Position numbers and translations under genes: made by a program
Shown here: in pieces, positions 27,597 through 38,035 of the stretch
Numbering within the stretch: the first letter of the stretch is position 1
Layout of the letters: every line of letters starts with the position of its first letter
Notes under the pieces: model-generated
What the model was told of the DNA's origin: nothing
Seen by the model: the letters and a program-made list of their open reading frames with translations, nothing else
Databases searched by the model: none
Source of the DNA: Clostridia bacterium
GTDB taxonomy: Bacteria > Bacillota > Clostridia > TANB77 > CAG-508
NCBI GenBank assembly: GCA_017456555.1
Contig: JAFTJF010000011.1
Span: forward strand, 347,831 to 411,830
Direction of reading: 5' to 3'
DNA length: 64,000 nt

Positions 27597-28247
27597 ATGA
27601 TATTAAAAAGGTTACAAGTTAAAACTCCTCAAGTAGGATTGCTTACAAATTCATATATTATATGTGATGAAGAAACAAAAGAAGCAATGGTAATAGATCC
27701 AGGAGGAGAACCAGAAAGAATTGCTGAAGTTTTAGATATTTTAGAAGCAAATTTAAAATATATTTTTATAACTCATTGTCATGCAGATCATATTGGAGGA
27801 ATAGCAGAACTAAAAAAATTAAAAGGTGGAAAAATTTTAATTAGTAGGCCAGATGCAGAAGGATTATATAATGAAGAAATAAATTTAGCTTACTATATAA
27901 ATATGGAAAAACCCGAACTTGAAGCAGATTCAAGAGTTGATGATGATGATTTAATTCATATTGGAAATATTGAATTTAAAGTAATTGCTACACCAGGTCA
28001 TACAAAAGGCGGACTATGTTTATATTCAGAAAAAGAAAAATTAGTATTTACAGGAGATACCTTATTTTCTGGAACATGGGGAAGAACAGATTTGCCAACA
28101 GGAAGTTTTGTTGAAATAATTACTTCAATAACAGAAAGACTAATGACACTTCCAGATCATACAATTGTTTACCCAGGACATGGAAAAATAACAATGATAC
28201 AAGATGAAAAAAATATATATTTAGAATTAAGAGAAAAAGATTTTTAA
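27597..28247 (+). CDS. MBL-fold metallohydrolase (glyoxalase II-like)
   Basis: 216 residues. The metal-binding motif THCHADHIGG (HxHxDH), the second-His region ATPGHTKGGLCLY, the bridging Asp in FTGDTLFSGTWGRTD and the last His in VYPGHG are all present, so the enzyme should be active with two metal ions. Such small proteins beside relA and hisS are usually called YcbL-type hydrolases that split thioesters; the substrate is not known. It is 14 bases after relA with a GGAGGG site, so part of the same transcript. Confidence 0.9.
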   Translation: MILKRLQVKTPQVGLLTNSYIICDEETKEAMVIDPGGEPERIAEVLDILEANLKYIFITHCHADHIGGIAELKKLKGGKILISRPDAEGLYNEEINLAYYINMEKPELEADSRVDDDDLIHIGNIEFKVIATPGHTKGGLCLYSEKEKLVFTGDTLFSGTWGRTDLPTGSFVEIITSITERLMTLPDHTIVYPGHGKITMIQDEKNIYLELREKDF

Positions 28248-28268
28248 AAAACGTAGGAGAAGAAAGAT

Positions 28269-29516
28269 ATGGAAGAAAAAGTAGGAAAAACAAGTGTAAG
28301 TAGACCGGGAGATTTATCAGAAGGTGAAATTGATGCAACTGTAAAAGCAATATTGGAAGATACTGATGTGCAAGAACTTTTAGCTAAAATAGGAATTACA
28401 AAAGGACAAGCATATCAAGATTTATCAAACAAAAAATTTATTTTACCAAAAAAAGGTGAAGATGAAATCGGTTATGCGAAAAGATATATTAAATTTCAAG
28501 TTGTTGCAATATTAATGAATAAATACAATGAAAAAATACATGATGATACCACGGAAGAAGCTAGAGAAGCATGGAAGAAATTCGCTTTAACTCATAATAC
28601 AAACATGAGAAGAGGAGATGCAGATGCAATAATAGCAATGATTGAAAATAATTATTTATTACCTTCAAAAGATGGAAAAACTGCAAAAAAACTTACACAA
28701 AAACAAAAAGATATAATCGTAAGAAAACTTAGAGAAGGTGTAAATTCCATAGATGAATTGCTAGAAGAAATGGAATTTGAAGATGAAGAACCAGAGATTG
28801 AAGAAGAACCAGAACAAGAAGTTGAAGGAAATTTAGAAACTATGTCTGGAGAAGAACTTGATGAAAACTCAACTGCTATACCAGAACTTGATGATTCTGA
28901 AATTGAAGATAATACAGTTGAACTTGAAGAATCAGTGGGAGATATAGAATTAGATGAAGATAATTCACAAGATTTAGAAGAAGTTGAGCAAACAGAAGAA
29001 CTATCAGAAGCAAGTTCTATGGAAGATTATAATTTCAGATTAGCAAGAGATGATGAAAAAAGAGATGCTTTAGAAAATAATCCAGAATATGGACCAGAAT
29101 ATGAAAGTGTAACTTGTTATATTCCACCAGTTGGAGCAACAATTGAATCTACAGCTGAAATCATAATGCAAGTTCAAAAAGAGAATCCAAATCAAAGAAT
29201 TACAGTATCATTTAATAATATTTTAATTGATCCTCAAAGATTTTCTTCACCTACTGAAATTATAGAAAAATTTAAAGAAGAAGTTGATAAGAGAAGAACA
29301 GATAAAGGTGTTATATATCAAGATACATTAGATGGATTAACAACAAATACATTAAATGATCCAAAAAAAGTTTCTGAAGTTGCACCAACAGTTAAAGGAA
29401 TGGAACAAACTGCTCAAGAAAAAGAAATTATACCAGCACCAATAGCTCCAGCAATGGACGAACAACAACAAGAAGATGATGAACATCAATTTCCAACTAT
29501 GCCAGAAGAGAGATAA
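28269..29516 (+). CDS. Acidic hypothetical protein in the relA-hisS operon
   Basis: 415 residues, no signal or membrane part. The first ~165 residues are helical and moderately basic (YAKRYIKFQVVAILMNKYNEK; KKLTQKQKDIIVRKLREG). Residues ~170-255 are a highly acidic Glu/Asp stretch (EEPEIEEEPEQEVEGN). A compact-looking part (about 270-355) holds YIPPVGATIESTAEI and FNNILIDPQRFSS. No family recognised. It sits where hemZ often lies in Clostridia operons of this type, but resembles no HemZ. Clear AGGAGAAG site and tight spacing (21 bases) show it belongs to the operon. Confidence 0.65.
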   Translation: MEEKVGKTSVSRPGDLSEGEIDATVKAILEDTDVQELLAKIGITKGQAYQDLSNKKFILPKKGEDEIGYAKRYIKFQVVAILMNKYNEKIHDDTTEEAREAWKKFALTHNTNMRRGDADAIIAMIENNYLLPSKDGKTAKKLTQKQKDIIVRKLREGVNSIDELLEEMEFEDEEPEIEEEPEQEVEGNLETMSGEELDENSTAIPELDDSEIEDNTVELEESVGDIELDEDNSQDLEEVEQTEELSEASSMEDYNFRLARDDEKRDALENNPEYGPEYESVTCYIPPVGATIESTAEIIMQVQKENPNQRITVSFNNILIDPQRFSSPTEIIEKFKEEVDKRRTDKGVIYQDTLDGLTTNTLNDPKKVSEVAPTVKGMEQTAQEKEIIPAPIAPAMDEQQQEDDEHQFPTMPEER

Positions 29517-29545
29517 TATATATTCAAAAGAAGAGGTTTATAATT

Positions 29546-29983
29546 ATGAGTAAAGATTTAAGTAAAAATTATAAAGAAGTTAATATAATATTAGAAATTT
29601 TAGGTAGTGAATATAAAAATAAACTTCCAAGAAAAATAAAAGAACTATTAAGTCAAGCAGAAGATAAAACATATTTTCCAAAATTGACTGAAGAAGAATT
29701 TTTGGCAGGAAATTATCTTGAAGATACTAAAATTATATTATCTATTCTAAATATTAACTATTGGTCTACACCTGAAAAAAAGAATGAATATATGGAAACG
29801 CTACGTACTTTAGACGAACAATATAAAGAAAGACACAAATTAGTGTTAAATGAAATTTTTCCAGATAAAGATAGATTTAAAAATCTAAAACCAATAGAAA
29901 CTGAAAATCAATTTGTAGATAATAAAAAGACTGGTATTGTACAAACAATATTAGATAAAATTAAAAGTATATTAAAAAAATAA
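29546..29983 (+). CDS. Small hypothetical protein before hisS
   Basis: 145 residues, soluble. The arrangement KNYKEVNIILEILGSEYKNKLPRKIKELLSQ, then TYFPKLTEEE, LEDTKIILSILNINYW and a charged helical end (DKIKSILKK) resembles a small protein type I have seen in gut Clostridia with no named function. The motif NINYWSTPEKKNEY is the most distinctive part. It starts 29 bases after the acidic protein with AAGAAGAGG and is followed by hisS at 15 bases, so it is an operon member. Confidence 0.6.
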   Translation: MSKDLSKNYKEVNIILEILGSEYKNKLPRKIKELLSQAEDKTYFPKLTEEEFLAGNYLEDTKIILSILNINYWSTPEKKNEYMETLRTLDEQYKERHKLVLNEIFPDKDRFKNLKPIETENQFVDNKKTGIVQTILDKIKSILKK

Positions 29984-29998
29984 AAAAGGAGAAATAAA

Positions 29999-31243
29999 AT
30001 GATACAAAAACCAAAGGGAACAAAAGATTTATTGCCAGAAGAAAGTTATAAATGGCAAGACGCTGAAGCAAAAGTAAAAAAAGTATTAGAAAGCTATAAT
30101 TTTAAAGAAATAAGAGTTCCTGTTTTTGAACATACAGAACTTTTCCAAAGAGGTGTTGGAGAAACAACAGATGTTGTTCAAAAAGAAATGTATACATTTG
30201 ATGATAAAGGTGGAAGAAGTATAACTCTTCGTCCTGAAGGAACAGCAGGTGTTGTACGTGCATATCTTGAAAATGGTATGGGAAGTTTGCCAAGTCCAGT
30301 AAAACTTTGGTATAACATGGGAATGTATAGATACGAAAATGTTCAAAAAGGAAGACTAAGAGAATTCCATCAAATTGGTGCTGAGCTTATTGGTTCGGGA
30401 AGTTATTTGGCTGATGTTGATGTTATATTAATGGCAAACAATATATTTAAAGCTTTAAATATTCCAGGAATAAAATTAACATTAAATAGTATAGGATGCC
30501 CAAAATGTAGAGCTGCATACCAAAAAATATTAAAAGAATTTATTGGAGAAAATTTAAAAGATTATTGTGATACTTGTAAAACAAGATTTGAAAAAAATCC
30601 ATTAAGAATTTTAGATTGTAAAGAAAAAAGATGTAAAGAATTTAATCAAGGTGCTCCTATGATGATTGATTACTTATGTGATGAATGTAAAGAGCATTTT
30701 GAAAATGTAAAAACTATGCTAGATTCTTTAAATGTAAAATATGAAATAGATAGTACAATTGTTAGAGGATTAGACTATTATACAAAAACAGTATTCGAAT
30801 TTGTTGACGAAAAATCAGGTCTTACAGTATTAGGTGGTGGAAGATATGATGGACTAGTTGAAGAATTTGGTGGACAACCAACTCCTGCCGTTGGATTTGC
30901 AACTGGTGTTGAAAGATTAATGGAAATGTATAAAGAATACAATCCAGATTTAGGAGAGAAAGTTCCAGATTTATATATTCTTTCAATGGGTATTGAAGAA
31001 AATAAAAAAGCTTTAGAAATATCAGAAAATTTAAGAATGGCTGGACTAACAGTTGAAAAAGATATCTTAGAAAGAAGCTTTAAATCTCAAATGAAATATG
31101 CAGATAAAATTAATGCTAAAAATCTTTTAGTAATTGGAGGAAATGAATTACAAGAAGGAAAAGCAAAAGTTAAAAATATGGAATCAGGAGAGGAAAAAGA
31201 AGTTTCTTTAGATTCTAAAGCTATAATTTCAGTAATTAAATAG
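29999..31243 (+). CDS. hisS: Histidyl-tRNA synthetase
   Basis: 414 residues, class II synthetase of normal length. N-terminal IQKPKGTKDLLPEES, motif 2 region TLRPEGTAGVVRAY, the histidine-binding RGLDYYTKTVFEF, and motif 3 GFATGVERLME are present. A CPKCRAAY and CDTCKTRF pair in the insertion domain suggests a zinc-like knuckle, as in many Firmicutes enzymes. The anticodon-binding domain closes the protein. AAAAAAGGAG lies upstream. It ends the recJ-relA operon at a terminator. Charges tRNA-His. Confidence 0.97.
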   Translation: MIQKPKGTKDLLPEESYKWQDAEAKVKKVLESYNFKEIRVPVFEHTELFQRGVGETTDVVQKEMYTFDDKGGRSITLRPEGTAGVVRAYLENGMGSLPSPVKLWYNMGMYRYENVQKGRLREFHQIGAELIGSGSYLADVDVILMANNIFKALNIPGIKLTLNSIGCPKCRAAYQKILKEFIGENLKDYCDTCKTRFEKNPLRILDCKEKRCKEFNQGAPMMIDYLCDECKEHFENVKTMLDSLNVKYEIDSTIVRGLDYYTKTVFEFVDEKSGLTVLGGGRYDGLVEEFGGQPTPAVGFATGVERLMEMYKEYNPDLGEKVPDLYILSMGIEENKKALEISENLRMAGLTVEKDILERSFKSQMKYADKINAKNLLVIGGNELQEGKAKVKNMESGEEKEVSLDSKAIISVIK

Positions 31244-31256
31244 ATGTAATATATAG

Positions 31257-31297
31257 ATAAAGACCAACCTTAGAGTAGCTCTAAAGTTGGTCTTTTC
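31257..31297. terminator. Bidirectional terminator between hisS and island C gene
   Basis: Stem AAAGACCAAC / GTTGGTCTTT (31259-31268, 31286-31295) with an inner TAGAG/CTCTA helix, T's on both sides. Confidence 0.88.
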
Positions 31298-31939
31298 TTA
31301 ATTATACAATGCGGATAATAATGTTGAAAATGCGAAACAGAACATCCAAGCAATTGCTATTGCCATACCAATAAAGATTGCGAAGAAAATTATTGTTAAA
31401 ACAAATTCAGAAAGACAACCATCAGAATCAAAAAAATCTTCATCGTTTTGAATAGTTTCTGATATGTCATTTTCCGAAGCATTAGCCAAGTCGCTAGAAT
31501 CATCGGGCTCCTCATCAAAGATTTCTTCAATAATTTCTTCAATAATTTCTTCTTCCTCGAGAATGGAAGGTAAGGGGTTTTTCCATTCTTCGAAAGAAAT
31601 ATTGAAATCTAAAAGCGCCTCATCAACAGCATTAGCTAATTTTGATTTTTTTAACCTAGATTGCTGAAACATTTCTTCGATAGAACACTTGAGTTGTTGA
31701 ATTTGCTCTAAAAAAGTGTTTTTATCAAATTCACCTTCATATTCAGTGGGTGGATTGATTGAATCAGTGTAAAAATAGTGTAAAAAAACATTATTGTATC
31801 TAATGTGCAGATAAGAACGCTTGGTTGAAAATTCGATTTCTTGAAAGTCCGAAAAAGATGCCATTTCATTTATTTGAATAATGGACCGCATCAATTTGAG
31901 TTTACTGGAATTCGAATTATCGTTGTTTTTTCCAAACAT
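31298..31939 (-). CDS. Orphan minus-strand gene, tail-anchored protein of unknown function (island C)
   Basis: 213 residues. A soluble N-terminal part (about 1-110, opening MFGKNNDNSNSSKLKLMRS) is followed by an acidic stretch with tandem EEIIEEIIEEI repeats (about 125-140), more acid residues, then one strong membrane helix at the very end (LTIIFFAIFIGMAIAIAWMF). The order suggests a protein anchored by its tail with the body in the cytoplasm. No family recognised. GGAGTATCC-type site (AAGGAGTATCCTT on the minus strand) lies before the ATG at 31939. Sample rows hold 18 and 22 G/C of 60, so composition is only slightly raised. Confidence 0.7.
   Translation of the reverse strand: MFGKNNDNSNSSKLKLMRSIIQINEMASFSDFQEIEFSTKRSYLHIRYNNVFLHYFYTDSINPPTEYEGEFDKNTFLEQIQQLKCSIEEMFQQSRLKKSKLANAVDEALLDFNISFEEWKNPLPSILEEEEIIEEIIEEIFDEEPDDSSDLANASENDISETIQNDEDFFDSDGCLSEFVLTIIFFAIFIGMAIAIAWMFCFAFSTLLSALYN
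31521..31552 (-). repeat. 12-base tandem repeat inside island C gene
   Basis: Near-identical units of 12 bases (ATTTCTTCAATA on +) occur about 2.7 times, encoding the repeated EEII. A likely slippage site. Confidence 0.7.
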
Positions 31940-31983
31940 AAAAAAGGATACTCCTTGGTATATTAAATAAAATTGTACTTTAA

Positions 31984-32012
31984 ATTATACCACTTTTAAC
32001 AAAAACCGTCAA
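31984..32012 (-). promoter_or_regulatory. Promoter of island C gene
   Basis: Minus-strand TTGACG (32007-32012), 17-base spacer, TATAAT (31984-31989) with an extended TGG. It is one of the best promoter matches in the window. Confidence 0.85.
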
Positions 32013-32068
32013 ATCAAGGAATAAGCGGAAATATACATTAATATAATAAACTAGTAGAGAGGTTTATT

Positions 32069-33268
32069 ATGATTAATTTAGCTGTTATAAATTTGAAAGA
32101 GCTTTTAAATTTTATTTTTAAAGGAATTGTAGGAATTATAATTTTAATAATAATTTTTAATTTGCTAGGAAATATAAAAAATGGGAATTATGTAGATATA
32201 GAAGATTTAAAGAAAAATAACTTTTTTCAATGCTCGAAAATTATTGATAAAAATCTTTTAATTTCAAAATACTATAATAGTGAAAATGTAGAAAAAGAAA
32301 GTGGCATAAAGAGATTGTTAGCATCTGAACTTGCAATTTTGGGAACAGAAGAAGAACTAATGGAAAAGGAAAATCAAGAAGAGTTAGAAGAAGCAAATAA
32401 TGAAATTACAAGTCAAGAAGTTACAAATGAACAAACTTTAAATCAAGAATTAGAAAATAATATAAATGTGCAAAATATAGAAAATAACTCTAATTTAGAA
32501 CAACTTTCTACAAAACTACCAACAGAAATAATAAGTTCAAATAATAAAGTTGATAAATATACAGATGTATATAAAACTGTAAAAATAAAAAATGAATCAA
32601 AATATCCTTTAACAGAAGAAATTCTCGTGCCAAATGTAAATTTTAAAAATAAAAATATTATAATTTATCATACACATACTTGTGAAAGTTACACACCAAC
32701 AGAAGCAAATAAATATGAAGCGAGTGGAAATTATAGAACAACAGATTTAAATTATAATGTTGCCAGAGTTGGAACTGAACTTACTAATAATTTAATAAGT
32801 TTAGGATTTAATGTACATCATGATACTACATTTCATGATTATCCTGCATATACTGGTTCTTATACAAGATCTTTATCAACAATTAAAAATATAATTTCTA
32901 ATAATAATTCTGAATTTATAATAGATTTACATAGAGATGCATTAGGAAGTAATAGTAATTACGGGCCATGTGTAAAAATAGGAGATGAAGTAGCTGCTCA
33001 ATTAATGTTTGTTATGGGAACAGACGGTGGAGGACTTGAACATGCAAATTGGATTAATAATTTAAAATTGGCAATAAAAATTCAAGAAAAAGCAAATGAA
33101 ATGTATCCAGGACTTTTTAAGCCAATAATACTGCGAAATTCAAGATATAACCAACATGTTTCTGGTGGAGCTTGCATAATTGAAGTTGGTGCAACAGGGA
33201 ATACACTCGAACAATGTATTACAAGTATGAAGTATTTATCAAAAGTTATAGATGAGGTAATGAAATAA
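32069..33268 (+). CDS. spoIIP: Stage II sporulation protein P, peptidoglycan hydrolase
   Basis: 399 residues. N-terminal membrane anchor (about 13-32), an Asn/Glu/Gln-rich linker (about 85-160), then the SpoIIP amidase/endopeptidase domain beginning YHTHTCESYTP, with a metal-binding His and Glu pattern typical of amidase_3-like enzymes, continuing through IIDLHRDALGSN and IIEVGATGNTLEQ. SpoIIP works with SpoIID/M in thinning septal wall during engulfment. It lies alone with AGAGAGG before the ATG. I found no convincing sigma-E promoter by eye. The upstream 100 bases are shared with the divergent island C gene. Confidence 0.93.
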   Translation: MINLAVINLKELLNFIFKGIVGIIILIIIFNLLGNIKNGNYVDIEDLKKNNFFQCSKIIDKNLLISKYYNSENVEKESGIKRLLASELAILGTEEELMEKENQEELEEANNEITSQEVTNEQTLNQELENNINVQNIENNSNLEQLSTKLPTEIISSNNKVDKYTDVYKTVKIKNESKYPLTEEILVPNVNFKNKNIIIYHTHTCESYTPTEANKYEASGNYRTTDLNYNVARVGTELTNNLISLGFNVHHDTTFHDYPAYTGSYTRSLSTIKNIISNNNSEFIIDLHRDALGSNSNYGPCVKIGDEVAAQLMFVMGTDGGGLEHANWINNLKLAIKIQEKANEMYPGLFKPIILRNSRYNQHVSGGACIIEVGATGNTLEQCITSMKYLSKVIDEVMK

Positions 33269-33309
33269 GATGAATTGATATCGGAACTTTTTTTGAATAA
33301 ATATGTAAA

Positions 33310-33342
33310 GAAAAAGGTGATACAATTATTATCACCTTTTTT
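33310..33342. terminator. Bidirectional terminator between spoIIP and tmcAL
   Basis: Stem AAAAGGTGATA / TATCACCTTTT (33312-33322, 33330-33340) with T-runs on both strands, between convergent genes. Confidence 0.88.
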
Positions 33343-33357
33343 ACTTATATTAATTTT

Positions 33358-34584
33358 TTAAATTTCTACAACTTTATGAGTATAATCTAAATTTGCTACT
33401 GGATTTGTTTTATAACCCATAGTATAAACATTTGTAGCGAAAATATCTTTTGAAATCATATTTCTTAAAGTATTATCATTTGAATTTTCCATAAATTTCT
33501 TTACAGAAACTATAATATTTAATTTTGGATTTGCTGCAGCAATAGCAGAAATAATTCGTTTTCCATGTTTGTTAAATCCTAAAACTCTAATATATGGAGT
33601 TACTTTTTTTGATGCATTTATATCTTTTTGAGAGATATTTAAAAGTGCATAAAGCAAAATTCTTTGAATTCTACTTTGCGTATATCTTTTTGATTTTATG
33701 TTAGCAATTAAATCTTCTAATGTATTAAAATTGTTGGCAGCAAATTTTATTTTATTTTCTAAACCTTCTGAAACATCAGGTAATGCGGCAATTTCAGAAA
33801 GTGTCATTTTTCTTAGAGTATAGATTATTTCTTTTTCAAAAACAGCTAGGCTTGGAATTATATTTCCTTTTTCTTTACACTCATCTATTAACTCATAAGT
33901 TTCATAAGGAATAACACGATGTATATTTTTCTTGTTTTGAATCATAGTTCTTATAGCTGTTGCACTAGCAATTCCATTTTTTTCTTGTTTGCTATTGTAA
34001 TCAGCATAATCTCTTTTTATAGTAAGTGGTTTTATATGGCTTCTATGTTTTTTTAATGCTTTTAAGTATTCAACTCCTAATATATTATTTGGATTTGATA
34101 CAATATCAGAATATTTTTGAGAACTACCAAAAAATTGAGATAAAGCAATTTCTCTTGCTTTTGGATAAGAAAGACCTGAACGTAATTGAGCAGTAATTAA
34201 AGAAGAAAATTCTTTTGGTTCTTTGTATAAGATGTTTGCAACATCACTTAAAGGAGTAATTTCTCCAATTTCACTTCCAAAAGAAATAAAATCAACAACT
34301 CCTAAACTATTTAATATTTTTACAGCACCATCAGCAAAGTTTTCTGCACTTGAAAGAGCATAAACTGTTGGAAGTTCGATAACTAAATCAATTCCAGCTT
34401 TTAAAGCCATTTCTGTTCTTGTCCATTTATCAACAAGAGCTGTATCTCCACGTTGAACAAAATTCCCACTCATAACAGCAACAGTAAAATCAGTTTTTGT
34501 TAATTGTTTTGAAACTTGCAAATGATGTACATGTCCATTGTGAAAAGGATTGTATTCAGAAACAATTCCTAAGATTCCATCCAA
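33358..34584 (-). CDS. tmcAL: tRNA(Met) cytidine acetate ligase
   Basis: 408 residues, the family length. The N-terminal nucleotidyltransferase fold carries GIVSEYNPFHNGHVHHL with the HxGH signature, AVMSGNFVQRGD and the ATP-binding FADGAVKIL. The C-terminal helical part with RIQRILLYALL follows. TmcAL (formerly YlbM) makes ac4C at the wobble base of elongator tRNA-Met using acetate and ATP. The ATG at 34584 is preceded by AGGTGGTGATT on the minus strand. It is convergent with spoIIP and divergent from rnhA. Confidence 0.94.
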   Translation of the reverse strand: MDGILGIVSEYNPFHNGHVHHLQVSKQLTKTDFTVAVMSGNFVQRGDTALVDKWTRTEMALKAGIDLVIELPTVYALSSAENFADGAVKILNSLGVVDFISFGSEIGEITPLSDVANILYKEPKEFSSLITAQLRSGLSYPKAREIALSQFFGSSQKYSDIVSNPNNILGVEYLKALKKHRSHIKPLTIKRDYADYNSKQEKNGIASATAIRTMIQNKKNIHRVIPYETYELIDECKEKGNIIPSLAVFEKEIIYTLRKMTLSEIAALPDVSEGLENKIKFAANNFNTLEDLIANIKSKRYTQSRIQRILLYALLNISQKDINASKKVTPYIRVLGFNKHGKRIISAIAAANPKLNIIVSVKKFMENSNDNTLRNMISKDIFATNVYTMGYKTNPVANLDYTHKVVEI

Positions 34585-34702
34585 AATAAATCACCACCTA
34601 TATTGTAATATTCTAAATTTACTGATATAATATCATAGATTTTATAAAAAAACAAATTTTACCAAAAAGTTTAATAAATTTAAAATTGAAAGAGGTAAAT
34701 AT

Positions 34703-35137
34703 ATGAAAAATGTTACTATTTATACTGATGGGGCATGTTCTGGAAATCCCGGACCAGGTGGTTGGGGAGCAATTTTAATGTATGAAGATATAAAGAAAGA
34801 AATATCAGGAGCAAAAAAAGATACTACAAATAATATAATGGAAATTACAGCTGTTTTAGAAGCATTAAAATTGTTAAAGCAAGAATGTAATGTGAAAGTA
34901 TATAGTGATAGTGCTTATGTTGTAAATGCATTTAATCAAGGTTGGATTGAAAACTGGAAGAAAAATAATTGGAGAACATCAGGAAAAGATCCTGTTAAAA
35001 ATAGAGAACTTTGGGAAGAATTATATGAATTAACTCAAAAACATAAAGTAGAATTCATAAAAGTAAAAGGCCATAGTGATAATGAATTTAATAATAGATG
35101 TGACTATCTAGCAACAAGTGCTATAAAAACCTTATAA
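34703..35137 (+). CDS. rnhA: Ribonuclease HI
   Basis: 144 residues, typical size. The catalytic carboxylates are all visible: [16 protein letters not shown] (Asp), [12 protein letters not shown] (Glu), [12 protein letters not shown] (Asp) and [10 protein letters not shown] near the end (Asp), with [11 protein letters not shown] in between holding the conserved His. It removes RNA from RNA-DNA hybrids, including R-loops. AGAGG before the ATG. coaE starts 14 bases after its stop, so they are co-transcribed. The tail SAIKTL is short. Confidence 0.96.
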   Translation: MKNVTIYTDGACSGNPGPGGWGAILMYEDIKKEISGAKKDTTNNIMEITAVLEALKLLKQECNVKVYSDSAYVVNAFNQGWIENWKKNNWRTSGKDPVKNRELWEELYELTQKHKVEFIKVKGHSDNEFNNRCDYLATSAIKTL

Positions 35138-35151
35138 ATTAGGAGTGTAAA

Positions 35152-35748
35152 ATGAAAGTTATAGGAGTAACAGGAAGTTCAGGTTCAGGAAAAACAACTT
35201 TAAGTAAAATTTTAAATGAACGAGAAGATGTAAAAGTAATAGATGCAGATAAAGTTGTAAAAGAAATGAGTGTTCCAGGAACAGAATATTTAAAATCAAT
35301 AAAAGAAACTTTTGGACAAGAAGTTTTTTTAGAAGATGGTAATTTAAATAGAAAAGCATTAGCTAAAAAAATTTACAATGATAATGCTTCAAGAGAAAAT
35401 CTAAATAAATTGACTTTTAATTATGTTGTAAAAGAGATTATTTCAAGAATACAAAATATAAAAAATGAAGAAATAAAATTTGCAATAATAGATGCACCAC
35501 TTCTTTTTGAGTCAGAATTAGATAAATGCTGTGACTATGTAATAGCATTAGTTGCAGATGAAGAATTGAAAATCAGAAGAATTTGCAAAAGAGATGGAAT
35601 AGATGAAGAAACTGCAAAAAGCAGATTAAATATCCAAAATGAAGATTCTTATTATACAGAAAAATCTGATTTTGTTATTCATAATAGAGAAAATTGTGAT
35701 TTAAATGCAGAAATTGAAAAGATATTTGAAAAAATTTTAAAAGATTAA
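35152..35748 (+). CDS. coaE: Dephospho-CoA kinase
   Basis: 198 residues. The P-loop is GVTGSSGSGKTTLS at the N-terminus; the substrate region has VIDADKVVKEMS, followed by the lid region IDAPLLFESELDKCCD and RRICKRDGI, all in normal order. It catalyses the last step of coenzyme A synthesis, ATP-dependent phosphorylation of dephospho-CoA. AGGAGTG before the ATG. It lies between rnhA and queA, 80 bases ahead of queA. Confidence 0.96.
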   Translation: MKVIGVTGSSGSGKTTLSKILNEREDVKVIDADKVVKEMSVPGTEYLKSIKETFGQEVFLEDGNLNRKALAKKIYNDNASRENLNKLTFNYVVKEIISRIQNIKNEEIKFAIIDAPLLFESELDKCCDYVIALVADEELKIRRICKRDGIDEETAKSRLNIQNEDSYYTEKSDFVIHNRENCDLNAEIEKIFEKILKD

Positions 35749-35828
35749 AAATTAAAATTAAAATATGTGTAGATTATTAGAAAAATAAATAATTATTAAC
35801 TAAGTATAAGAAAGGAAATGAAATAAAA

Positions 35829-36854
35829 ATGAAAGTCTCAGACTTTAATTATGAATTACCAGAACATTTAATTGCTCAACATCCTTATGACAAAAGAGAT
35901 GAAGCAAGATTAATGGTACTTGATAAAACAAACAAAACAATAGAACATAAAGTATTTAAAGATGTAATTGACTACTTAAATCCAGGAGATTGCTTAGTAA
36001 TAAACAACACAAAAGTTATACCTGCAAGACTTTATGGTAAAAAAGATACAGGAGCAAATGTAGAGTTTTTACTTTTAAAAAGAATTGAAGGTGATACTTG
36101 GGAAGCAATGGTAAGACCAGGTAGTAAACTAAAATCTGGGGCAAAAGTAATTTTTGGAGATGGATTATTAAAAGCTACTGTACTTGAAGTATTAGAAAAC
36201 GGAAACAGAAAAGTTGAATTTGAATATAAAGGTATTTTTAATGAAATATTAGACCAAATTGGTTTAATGCCACTTCCACCATATATTACAGAAGCAACAA
36301 GAGAAGATAACGCAAAATATCAAACTGTATATGCTAAATATGATGGATCAGCAGCAGCTCCTACAGCAGGACTTCATTTCACAGAAGAACTTTTAGAAAA
36401 AATAAAAGAAAAAGGAATTGAAGTTGCAAATGTAACACTTCATGTTGGAATCGGAACTTTCAGACCAGTAAAAGTTGAAAATGTTGAAGAACACGAAATG
36501 CATTCTGAACATTATTACATAAAACAAGAAGATGTAGATAAAATCAATAATGCTAAGAAAAATGGAAAAAGAGTAATTGCAGTTGGAACAACTTCATGTA
36601 GAGTACTAGAATCTGTAGCAGATGAAAATGGTATGATGAAAGAAGTTGAAGGAGATACAAGCATTTTTATTTACCCAGGTTATAAATTTAAATGTATAGA
36701 TGCTTTAATTACAAATTTCCATTTACCAGAATCAACATTAATAATGCTTGTTTCAACATTAGCAGGAAAAGATTTTATAATGAATGCTTATAATGAAGCT
36801 GTAAAAGAAGAATATAAATTTTTCAGTTTCGGAGATGCAATGATAATAAAATAA
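35829..36854 (+). CDS. queA: tRNA preQ1 ribosyltransferase-isomerase QueA
   Basis: 341 residues, full length. N-terminal [16 protein letters not shown], then [15 protein letters not shown], the central [12 protein letters not shown] and [20 protein letters not shown] (the SAM-binding region) and [16 protein letters not shown] close to the end. It converts preQ1 in tRNA to epoxyqueuosine. Followed by tgt after 25 bases, the classical queuosine pair. AAGGAAATGAAAT precedes the ATG. Confidence 0.97.
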   Translation: MKVSDFNYELPEHLIAQHPYDKRDEARLMVLDKTNKTIEHKVFKDVIDYLNPGDCLVINNTKVIPARLYGKKDTGANVEFLLLKRIEGDTWEAMVRPGSKLKSGAKVIFGDGLLKATVLEVLENGNRKVEFEYKGIFNEILDQIGLMPLPPYITEATREDNAKYQTVYAKYDGSAAAPTAGLHFTEELLEKIKEKGIEVANVTLHVGIGTFRPVKVENVEEHEMHSEHYYIKQEDVDKINNAKKNGKRVIAVGTTSCRVLESVADENGMMKEVEGDTSIFIYPGYKFKCIDALITNFHLPESTLIMLVSTLAGKDFIMNAYNEAVKEEYKFFSFGDAMIIK

Positions 36855-36879
36855 TAATTAAGAAATAGAGGTATTTTAA

Positions 36880-38019
<1,140 letters not shown>

Positions 38020-38035
38020 TAGGGGGTATTTTTAT

